A stretch of 32,352 bases of DNA from Anaerolineae bacterium (GTDB lineage: Bacteria > Chloroflexota > Anaerolineae > Aggregatilineales > J027). Below are positions 1-7,282 of this stretch, in pieces. Every line of letters begins with the position of its first letter. Positions within the stretch are counted from its first letter, which is position 1. A program made the position numbers and the translations under genes. The DNA is taken from positions 1 through 32,352 of the forward strand of contig JAJTXY010000042.1 in the NCBI GenBank assembly GCA_021463865.1, in the 5' to 3' direction. The notes under the pieces were generated by a model that was not told where the DNA came from, ran no database searches, and was given only the letters and a program-made list of their open reading frames with translations.

Positions 1-1118
1 GGTTCGCGGAAATTATCAAAGGTGGGCACGTTGTCATAGAGGAAACGATAAAATGGCCCAAAGCGTCCGGTTGCCAAGATGAAGCCTGCCAGACTCAGCA
101 CCGACCAAAAGGGTACAGAGCGGAATACAGGATGATGTTTGAGCAATTTACGGCGTTGCAGCCATCCGATCATCGCAGCCATAGCTGCTATCAATGGCAA
201 AAAGCCGATGTAGGCCGTATCCTCAAAATAGACTCCGCGCCCTTTGGTCAGATATGACCCATCGGCGGGCGTGCCAAAAAAATGGGGCGTAAACATCGTG
301 AAAATGCGTGCCGGGGCATACGAAAGATTGGTGAGAACCTCATAATCTACCCCGCCTGACCGCTGGGATTCGCGCAGGAATTCTTGGGTCAATACAAGTT
401 GAATAGCGGCGACCCCTAGCCCCAATAACAGCGCGATGCCACAAAAAACAAGGGCTAGGAAGCGTAATTTGAGGGCGACGGGACGCACGGGCCAGCGGGT
501 GTACCACAACGCAAATAGGCCCAACCCAACAAGGCCATACCATGTGGTTTGGGCATGGCCCGCCAACAACTGCATCCCGGTAATCAGCCCCATCAAGCCT
601 ATATCACGCAGGCGACGCTGTTCAAGGATACGCAGGGTAATCCAAAACATCCAAGGAATCCATGCTGCCGCGTCGGTGGAGGGGAAAGAACCAAATCGCC
701 CGATATAGTAATTGCCGAGCGCGAATGAGAGTACACTGATTCCCCGACCCAATGGTGAAAACCCCAAGCGACCCGTAAATAACCACATGCCCAAGCCAGC
801 CCAAAACACATGCAGAATGGCAATCAGTCCCATTGCATAATAATCGCTGAGGAAGAAATGCAGCCAGTTGGGGGGATAAAAAATGGCGCTTTGATAATTG
901 GCAATTAAGGGTGCGCCGCCGCCGACATAGGGATTCCAGAACGGTATCCGCCCCTCGCGGATTTCATCAAAAGCGAACTGTCGCCAAGGATAAAATTGCA
1001 ATGAGGGCAGCCCCCAAAATAAAGCCCGCCCAAAAATGAGGGGATAGAACAGCAGCACCGTTGCGATTGCCAGAATCGCCAGCGGCAGCCATTGGGTAAT
1101 TTCACGTCGTTTCGTCAA
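1..1118 (-). CDS. YfhO-type multi-membrane protein, C-terminus cut by window edge
   Basis: The reading frame is open from a TTG at 1116-1118 to the left edge, about 372 residues, so the gene continues outside the window. The TTG overlaps the TGA of the upstream gene as TTGA, and GAGGTC lies just before it, which is why I choose this non-ATG start. The protein has an N-terminal membrane helix (LAILAIATVLLFYPLIFG), then an outside-facing segment with FWNPYVGGGAPL and ANYQSAIFYPPNWL, then many hydrophobic helices. The pattern 'P-W-N-P-x3-G-G-x-P-x-x-A-N...Y-P-P-x-W-L' is typical of the YfhO family. In Firmicutes such proteins act as GT-C glycosyltransferases on surface polymers; that role here is inference. 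It is similar in layout to the gene at 2736-4766, making it the second member of a repeated two-gene cassette. Confidence 0.8.
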   Translation of the reverse strand, partial: MTKRREITQWLPLAILAIATVLLFYPLIFGRALFWGLPSLQFYPWRQFAFDEIREGRIPFWNPYVGGGAPLIANYQSAIFYPPNWLHFFLSDYYAMGLIAILHVFWAGLGMWLFTGRLGFSPLGRGISVLSFALGNYYIGRFGSFPSTDAAAWIPWMFWITLRILEQRRLRDIGLMGLITGMQLLAGHAQTTWYGLVGLGLFALWYTRWPVRPVALKLRFLALVFCGIALLLGLGVAAIQLVLTQEFLRESQRSGGVDYEVLTNLSYAPARIFTMFTPHFFGTPADGSYLTKGRGVYFEDTAYIGFLPLIAAMAAMIGWLQRRKLLKHHPVFRSVPFWSVLSLAGFILATGRFGPFYRFLYDNVPTFDNFRE

Positions 1119-2743
1119 GGCAAGACCTCATAAATTTGATAACCCGCCTTGTCATAAATCAGCCGTGTATCAGCAGTCCACAGCGGCGGTGTATCACGCT
1201 CAGTTGCGGCCAATGCACGCTCGGTTGGGCCATAGAGAATATAACGAATTCCCACCGAACGATAAAGGGATTGACGCTGCTCGGTGGTCATTTCATCACG
1301 GAAAAAACGCTCAACTTCGCGTTTGCGGCGGTCAGAATAGATGGTTTCTGGCCCATGCCCCAAAAAGGGACGCAGATTGGTATACACTGGCAGGGCATTG
1401 CCTGTTTCCATCGCGCCCAATACAACTGTTTCGTTCGGTGTGTGTGCATCCAGCCAGCGGAAAGCGTCTAGCTGTGCTACTGGCTCGAATACAGGCGTGT
1501 CGTAATTGAGGGCGCTGAAAAATGTGCCAATGAAAAATAACAAACTGCTCAGGGAGGTCAGCATAATGACGGCTAACTTTGACCGCCGCCATTTTACAGG
1601 ATGCGCCCCAGTCCATAATTTCAAACCCGCCGCTGCCAAAATTGCGAGTGGGATGAGTACCCCTTCTGCCAAACGCCGCTGCACGTTAATCGGTAGATAA
1701 ACGAGAATGGGCACGATGAGTACCCAGCCAATCAATAAGAGGGGGCGTAATTCATTGGAATGGCTCTTTTTCCATGCCCACCGTCCCCCTATCCATGCCA
1801 AAGTCCCTAAGATGAGATAGGCGAATAGGTATTGCAGCGGATGAGGGGATTCTAGTAGATTTTGTTTTGACCACTGGGCAAAGGCCGGATTGTTATTAAA
1901 TGAAATTAGGAAATAGGCCAAGAATGGCAACGTCACCACAACCGCGACAGCACAGCGCAGGGCAAGTTGGATGGGAAAACGGCGGGTGCGTGCCCAAACT
2001 GCTAACCCCCATGCCCCAAGCAGGGCGTCAATCAGCACAAGATAGAAGGTGACGGATAGGCCCACCACGAGCCAGCATAATCCTGCTAACAGTGCCCATT
2101 TGACCCACGCCTGCCATTTTTCCAGTGCCAACGACTTAAACAGGGCGATGAATCCAGCGAGGAGGGCGGTACGGGCCAGTGCGATATGGGGCAAACCCAA
2201 CAGCACCAGCCATGAAAAACCTTCTGGGATATAAAATTCGGGCGGCAGACTGCCTGTCAGAACCACCAACCACCCCAACCCGCCGCCGAGGGTCGCAAAA
2301 ATTAGGGCGAGAAAACGGGTCGAGGGGGCACGCAAAAATAGGGCGATAAAGCGGTAGGTCGTCAATATCAGCGCAAAATTGAAGATGACACGTAGGATGT
2401 GAAATACTGCAATCACTACCCCCACCAGCGCCGGATCATCCTCTGCCATGAACAAGCCGACGACCTGACCGGGGATGATATACGGGTAGTAAAGCAGGCT
2501 TACGCTGTCATGTTTCTCAGGGGAGTAGAACAAATAAAAATCCCAGATGCCTCTTGCCCCCAAGCGCATTTTGCCCAGATACGCATTGCCATCCTCGACC
2601 CCGAACAGTGATCCACTAAACCGCCAATCGTTGCCTTGCCCTTGCCACGCAATGAAATATGGCAGGACGGTCAGCGCAATCAATAGGATGGCATAGAGGC
2701 TGACGCGCCGCCATTCTTGTCGGGAAATGTGTAGGTTAGACAT
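1115..2743 (-). CDS. GT-C-like polytopic membrane protein (cassette copy 2)
   Basis: This protein of about 542 residues has many hydrophobic helices and a soluble C-terminal domain of about 110 residues. I start at the ATG at 2743 (MSNLHISRQEW), which has GGGAG upstream. A TTG in frame at 2761 would lengthen it by six residues and is less likely. After the first helix there is an acidic motif in an outside loop (EDGNAYLGKMRLG), a place where GT-C glycosyltransferases keep their catalytic acidic residue. Further on are ILVYLPINVQRRL and a C-terminal 'FRWLDAHTPNETVVL...GHGPET' block, of the kind found in ArnT/PMT-like proteins. The same blocks occur in the protein at 4785-6455, so the two are paralogues. 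The start overlaps the preceding YfhO-type gene by 8 nt. Sugar donor and acceptor are unknown. Confidence 0.8.
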   Translation of the reverse strand: MSNLHISRQEWRRVSLYAILLIALTVLPYFIAWQGQGNDWRFSGSLFGVEDGNAYLGKMRLGARGIWDFYLFYSPEKHDSVSLLYYPYIIPGQVVGLFMAEDDPALVGVVIAVFHILRVIFNFALILTTYRFIALFLRAPSTRFLALIFATLGGGLGWLVVLTGSLPPEFYIPEGFSWLVLLGLPHIALARTALLAGFIALFKSLALEKWQAWVKWALLAGLCWLVVGLSVTFYLVLIDALLGAWGLAVWARTRRFPIQLALRCAVAVVVTLPFLAYFLISFNNNPAFAQWSKQNLLESPHPLQYLFAYLILGTLAWIGGRWAWKKSHSNELRPLLLIGWVLIVPILVYLPINVQRRLAEGVLIPLAILAAAGLKLWTGAHPVKWRRSKLAVIMLTSLSSLLFFIGTFFSALNYDTPVFEPVAQLDAFRWLDAHTPNETVVLGAMETGNALPVYTNLRPFLGHGPETIYSDRRKREVERFFRDEMTTEQRQSLYRSVGIRYILYGPTERALAATERDTPPLWTADTRLIYDKAGYQIYEVLP

Positions 2744-4766
2744 GGGATGTTTTTCTCCCAATGAAAGCCAACCCTATGAGGCCAATCAAGCCTACTCCGC
2801 TGACTGCCATGCCGATATATTGGGATTTGGGGGTATATTCATACTCCCTGTCAGATGATTTTTTCCAATCGGCGGTATCAGCGAAGGCATGGATATTGGA
2901 GTTTGGCGGTGTAATAGAAACACGATTTGGCCCGTGCCATGTAATGCGAATATCGGGTGCAATCCGAGTGTTGCGATATACATACACATCCCCAACTTTG
3001 CCAATTTGCTCTAATCCATCCGCCTGAATTTCAAAAGCAGCGACGACATGGGTAACACGCCAATTGGCTAATCCCTGCACATCTAGTACCGCGTTTTGGT
3101 TGATCGTGGCAAGGTCATCTTCGTCGGCGTCATCGGGCAAATCAAAAGCGGGAATGGTGACACTGTAGCCTTTGGCTTTGACCCCTGTGATGCGTTCGGC
3201 TTCTTGGACATAACTTTCTAATTGGAAAGGGTCAATGCCATCAAATTGCGGGATATGCCAATAGGCCGCTGCTTGTTGGGGCAGGCTGTAACTCGGTGAA
3301 TAAACCCGCTCGACACCATCTGCTTTGAGCATCTCGGCAAGCGGGCGATATTCGTCCAGCCATTCGCGCCGATTGCGCCATTCGACCATTGAGCGCCCTA
3401 CCCACAAAACATCCACGAGCATAAGCAGCAAGAAGGTGATTTGAAAGATACGCATTGGAATTAAGCGCCATGCCCCCAATAAAATCAACCCGACACTCAG
3501 CGGCAGGGCAATCAAACCGATTAGAGCTTCGGTAGGGAGAGCTTCGGCAAGGGCAAATAGGCTACTAACCCAACACACTACACTAAAGCCCAGTGTGCCA
3601 ACGGCGGCTAATCGAATGGCCCGTTTTTTCAAGACCTCCGGTGAAATTTCGCCTAACCATTGCAACCCCCACCCCGCTATATAGGGCAAAATGAGCGCCA
3701 CAATCAGCCATGCCCGCGCCGGAACTCGAAACCAAAGGAGCGACGGGAAAAGTCGTACCGCCGATGTCCATAGTAGGCTGTTTTGGCCCATGCCCCACCA
3801 CGCCGCAATGATGATAACCACCACCCAAAAAGCCATTGGGCGGGGACGCATCATCAACGCGATGAGGGCTACTAGAAATATTCCCACCCCAACATACAAC
3901 ATTTTTTCAGGGTTGGCTTCATGATTGGCGATGATAAGGCTCAAAAATTCGCCCGTCTCGATACTTGAAATACCCGCTTCATCCTCACCAATACGATTGC
4001 GGGATAGATCGGGGGTTATATCAAGCAGGGGTAGCCATTGGACAGCAGTCAGCAAAATCGCCAGACCCCCCGCGACAACGGCCCATCCGAACATATGTCG
4101 CCAATTTTTTTCGGGCAGGCGGGTGATTAAATAAATGGCATAGGCCAGCGCAAATAGATAGATATAGATTGCCAACCGGACATCGCTGAGAAAAATTAGG
4201 GCCGCGAAGATAGCCAGTAGAAGGCTGTTGCGGCGGCGTTGTTCGGGTTGATGAATCAAACGCCACACCGCCCAATAGAGCCATGCCTGCCAACTTACCG
4301 CATACAATACATCTAGGTGACCCGCGCCAATGGCTGCCGATAACCGCGGGGCAAGGACATAAGCCAAAGCCACCCCTGCCGCCGGGATTTTTTCGAAGCC
4401 CGTTTGTCTGGCCCAAAGCCACGCGCCCGTACCCGCCATTATCAAGGTCATCCAAATGAGCAAATTGAGGCTGAGGGTCACTGGCAAGACGATGACCAAC
4501 CACTGCGGCGGATACCATACCTTATTGAGGGGGTTTGCGGCAAACGGCTGACCGCTCATGATCTGATTGCGCCACAGCGGAAGGGTGCCATCTTCCCGAA
4601 CGGATCGTTGCAAAAACAGGGCGTTGGGCCAATGACTGGTTACGGCGTCGGAAAATTTGGCATCGGGGGTAAAAGGCATAGCATTGGGGCTAATACCCCT
4701 TGCTACCATAAAAACAGCGGTCAGCAGTGCTAATCCGCCGATTACGAGTGGAAGTGCCTTTGGCAT
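2736..4766 (-). CDS. YfhO-type polytopic membrane protein (cassette copy 1)
   Basis: This 676-residue protein starts at ATG 4766, 18 nt after the stop of the upstream gene. A first membrane helix is followed by an exterior segment with TLPLWRNQIMSGQPFAANPL and WYPPQWL, the YfhO-family signature, and then by about a dozen hydrophobic helices. A large soluble domain (roughly residues 455-640) follows, and a last membrane helix (IGMAVSGVGLIGLIGLAFIG) ends in a short basic tail. In Gram-positive bacteria YfhO-type proteins transfer sugars from lipid carriers to lipoteichoic acid; the substrate here is unknown. The gene lies between two paralogous GT-C-like genes with tight spacing, so the four genes probably form one transcript and work on the same envelope polymer or glycolipid. 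Confidence 0.8.
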   Translation of the reverse strand: MPKALPLVIGGLALLTAVFMVARGISPNAMPFTPDAKFSDAVTSHWPNALFLQRSVREDGTLPLWRNQIMSGQPFAANPLNKVWYPPQWLVIVLPVTLSLNLLIWMTLIMAGTGAWLWARQTGFEKIPAAGVALAYVLAPRLSAAIGAGHLDVLYAVSWQAWLYWAVWRLIHQPEQRRRNSLLLAIFAALIFLSDVRLAIYIYLFALAYAIYLITRLPEKNWRHMFGWAVVAGGLAILLTAVQWLPLLDITPDLSRNRIGEDEAGISSIETGEFLSLIIANHEANPEKMLYVGVGIFLVALIALMMRPRPMAFWVVVIIIAAWWGMGQNSLLWTSAVRLFPSLLWFRVPARAWLIVALILPYIAGWGLQWLGEISPEVLKKRAIRLAAVGTLGFSVVCWVSSLFALAEALPTEALIGLIALPLSVGLILLGAWRLIPMRIFQITFLLLMLVDVLWVGRSMVEWRNRREWLDEYRPLAEMLKADGVERVYSPSYSLPQQAAAYWHIPQFDGIDPFQLESYVQEAERITGVKAKGYSVTIPAFDLPDDADEDDLATINQNAVLDVQGLANWRVTHVVAAFEIQADGLEQIGKVGDVYVYRNTRIAPDIRITWHGPNRVSITPPNSNIHAFADTADWKKSSDREYEYTPKSQYIGMAVSGVGLIGLIGLAFIGRKTSHV

Positions 4767-4784
4767 AACCTACTACTGGACTTC

Positions 4785-6455
4785 CTATCGTGGTTCACGT
4801 AAGACGTACAGGGTCACATCCCCAAACTGCTCGGTCAATGTGGCGCGGTCTTCGATCTTTTGGCGGCATTCTTCCACGCCGGGGCGAATGGTTTGAGCCT
4901 TCTTGTCAACGAGGCCCATTTCTTCTTCGCGTGGCCCCCACACAACATAATGGATGTTGAAATCCACCGCATCCGAGAACAGGGTTTCACAATCTTTACC
5001 CTCAAAAAAGTCTTTGACTTGGCGTTCACGCAATTTGGCGGGCACAGTCTCATAAGGATGACCATAAACCACCCGCACACTGGCTTGGGCCGGAATCCAC
5101 CTGCCAATATCAGGGCTACTGAGAACAACCTCATCTTCTCTGGCGTTGATCTCAAGCCAATCAAAGACATCCATATAATTTTTCTCAATGAGAATACCCG
5201 CGTCTGCACCAGCCTCTCGATTAGAGACAGCCCCAAACAGCGGAATAAATAAGACTATAAAATTACTGGGCATGAGGAACACAAACAGTAGAATAAGGGC
5301 CAATCGCTGGCGTTTAACCGGGATATGGGTCATCCAATAATCTTCAATGGCGCGGATGCAAAAGTAGACCAATGGAATGATGAGGCCAATAAATAGACGA
5401 CGCTGCAAATTGAAGGGCATATAGACCAAGATGATATTGACAGTTAACCACAATAACATCAATTGGTCACCATCGCGCTCGAATAGGCGGACGGCGCGTA
5501 CAATGGCCGGGGTTGCCACCAGCAATAGCAGACCAAACGCCATCAGCGTCAAAAACACATTCGGCGAACGGGTGATGTTCTGTTCGTTAAACTTGCCCAT
5601 CGTCTCGTTAAAGTCAAATACCAGCAGATAATAGAGGGCAAACGGGAAAGTCGGCAGCAAAACCATTGAACTCCACCGTACCTCGTGCCAAGGGATGTCG
5701 CGCCGTTTGTAGGCTGTAATGAGGATAAACAGCACCAATGCCCCACCAAAACTGACGAGTGCGGGGGGCTGAACGATGGCAAGAATGATGGAATAGAGAA
5801 TCGCCGCAAGACCGCCATTTTCTACACTCGGCGCTTCGTTATAACCGGGTCGAAATACTTGCAGAAAAATCCCGGCCAATAATGCCAATAGGCCAATCGA
5901 AAGCGGGAAGTGCGGATTCACTAATGCAGCATAAAAAGGAAAGGCTTCCGGCACATTCAAATCTGGGGCAAGGGCCTTGTCATCGAAGAATAACACGACC
6001 CATCCTAATCCAGAGGCTAAGGCGAGGAAAATAAAAAACAGGCGGCGTGGGCGCAAACGTTTCCATATAACGGCCCCCAATTGATAGAGAGCGCTGAACA
6101 TAAAAATGGAGGTAGCGACCCGTGCTAAGTGAAATACCACCACAATTGAAAGCCCAACAATGCGGGCAATTTGGCCTAGCAATAAATAAAAGGTAAATAA
6201 TCCAGCCCGGTCATGGACTTCGGGGGTGTGCATAAGTTCAAACAACCAATAGCCGTCTAGCCCCTGACGGATTTTGGAAAAATAGGTTGCCCCATCTTGA
6301 GGATTGGAGAGGACACCTAGAAATTGCCATTTATTGTCGGAAGCAATCGAAGCCCAAGCATAGGGCAATAGCGCCAACGTCACGAGTACACCCGCAAAGA
6401 TTGCTACCCATCGCCATTCGTGGCGCGAAATGTCATCTTTCCTGAACGGCTGCAT
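4785..6455 (-). CDS. GT-C-like polytopic membrane protein (cassette copy 1)
   Basis: This 556-residue protein starts at ATG 6455 with AAAAGGG upstream, and is the first gene of the leftward operon. It shares with the 1115-2743 product the N-terminal ISRxEWRxV block, the loop motif (PQDGATYFSKIRQG), ILVYMPFNLQRRL and the C-terminal 'FDWLEINAREDEVVL...GHPYET...FF...WGP' block. This identifies it as a diverged paralogue. The layout (polytopic core with an outside acidic motif after TM1 and a C-terminal soluble domain) fits the GT-C glycosyltransferase fold, but I cannot assign a substrate. Together with the next gene it forms the first copy of the cassette repeated downstream. An alternative is a polymer flippase or ligase-like membrane protein. 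Confidence 0.8.
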   Translation of the reverse strand: MQPFRKDDISRHEWRWVAIFAGVLVTLALLPYAWASIASDNKWQFLGVLSNPQDGATYFSKIRQGLDGYWLFELMHTPEVHDRAGLFTFYLLLGQIARIVGLSIVVVFHLARVATSIFMFSALYQLGAVIWKRLRPRRLFFIFLALASGLGWVVLFFDDKALAPDLNVPEAFPFYAALVNPHFPLSIGLLALLAGIFLQVFRPGYNEAPSVENGGLAAILYSIILAIVQPPALVSFGGALVLFILITAYKRRDIPWHEVRWSSMVLLPTFPFALYYLLVFDFNETMGKFNEQNITRSPNVFLTLMAFGLLLLVATPAIVRAVRLFERDGDQLMLLWLTVNIILVYMPFNLQRRLFIGLIIPLVYFCIRAIEDYWMTHIPVKRQRLALILLFVFLMPSNFIVLFIPLFGAVSNREAGADAGILIEKNYMDVFDWLEINAREDEVVLSSPDIGRWIPAQASVRVVYGHPYETVPAKLRERQVKDFFEGKDCETLFSDAVDFNIHYVVWGPREEEMGLVDKKAQTIRPGVEECRQKIEDRATLTEQFGDVTLYVLREPR

Positions 6456-6490
6456 TTGTTTTTAACCCTTTTCTTCTGTGCCGTGCGCTT

Positions 6491-6520
6491 TTGGTCGCAG
6501 AATTCACCCTGTAGTATAAT
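6491..6520 (+). promoter_or_regulatory. Probable promoter of the zinc-ribbon/NACHT operon
   Basis: TTGGTC (6491-6496) and TATAAT (6515-6520) are separated by 18 nt, matching the housekeeping sigma-70 consensus well at the -10. Transcription would begin about 6527, only a few bases before the ATG at 6535, so the mRNA would have almost no leader. The -10 overlaps a -10 on the opposite strand. Confidence 0.5.
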
Positions 6521-6541
6521 CAAGCCTATTCAAAATGCGAA
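6513..6541 (-). promoter_or_regulatory. Probable promoter of the leftward GT-C/YfhO operon
   Basis: On the minus strand TTCGCA (6541-6536) and TATACT (6518-6513) are spaced by 17 nt, about 60 nt upstream of the ATG at 6455. The -10 shares bases with the rightward TATAAT, so the two promoters face away from a common core. Confidence 0.4.
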
Positions 6542-7260
6542 CTCTGGACATCAAGATGCCTAACATACCCAACGCCTTGTATACCCTGCAAACTTATGAA
6601 CTTGCAGTAGACCATGCCCGTGCCCGGATTACTGAGATTGAAGCCGCGCTGACGGGCGATGAAGACCTAAAATCTGCACAGACGGCTCACGAAAACAGTG
6701 AGACTGCCGTGCAAGAGTGTCAAACCACTATAAAAAATCTTGAGGAAGATTTAAAACGGCTCCAATTAAAAATTGCTGAGGTGAATGAATTGCTCTACGG
6801 CGGCTCCATTCGTAATCCCAAAGAACTGCAAGAACGCCAAGATGAAATCACCTCCCTCCAGAATCGGCAGTCCGATGTAGAGACCCATATCCAAGAATTG
6901 ACGGCAGATCTGGAGAAATTGCGGGCCGAACATCGCAGCAACCAAGAGGTTTTAACGGTGGCGATCTCGCAGCGGGATAAAAACCACGCCGAGTTAATCA
7001 TTGAGCGCAATCAATTGGATACCCAGATCAAAACCAACCTCCGCAAACGCAAAGCCGCCCTCGAAGAAGTTCCCGAAACGATATACAAACAATATCAGGC
7101 CCTCCGCAAGAAAAAACATGGGCAGGCCGTCGCTTTGATGCAAAATAGTCAGTGCAGTGCTTGTGGCATTGAACAGACATGGGCACACGCCCAACATGTC
7201 CATGCCAATGAGGGTTTGATCTATTGCGAAGGGTGTGGACGTATTTTAGTCAGCCGTTAG
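6535..7260 (+). CDS. Coiled-coil protein with C4-type zinc ribbon (DUF164-like)
   Basis: This 241-residue protein consists mostly of long charged helices with heptad character (about residues 20-190). It ends in a zinc ribbon with Cys207-x2-Cys210 and Cys231-x2-Cys234. This architecture, including a central 'IRNPKELQ' turn, matches the widespread bacterial C4-type zinc-ribbon family (Pfam zf-RING_7/DUF164). Its exact role is not settled; nucleic-acid or chaperone-like functions have been suggested. Start choice: ATG 6535 lies very close to the predicted transcription start, so translation would be nearly leaderless; a second in-frame ATG at 6556 is possible and would remove seven residues. 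It is the first gene of the rightward operon, 22 nt before the NACHT-like ATPase gene. Confidence 0.85.
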   Translation: MRTLDIKMPNIPNALYTLQTYELAVDHARARITEIEAALTGDEDLKSAQTAHENSETAVQECQTTIKNLEEDLKRLQLKIAEVNELLYGGSIRNPKELQERQDEITSLQNRQSDVETHIQELTADLEKLRAEHRSNQEVLTVAISQRDKNHAELIIERNQLDTQIKTNLRKRKAALEEVPETIYKQYQALRKKKHGQAVALMQNSQCSACGIEQTWAHAQHVHANEGLIYCEGCGRILVSR

Positions 7261-7282
7261 AATTTTAAAGGGGGACGCTCCT

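Noticed and set aside
436-708. Short plus-strand frames in the left 1.1 kb
   Set aside because: They oppose a continuous minus-strand frame with YfhO-family motifs that starts at the TTG at 1118.
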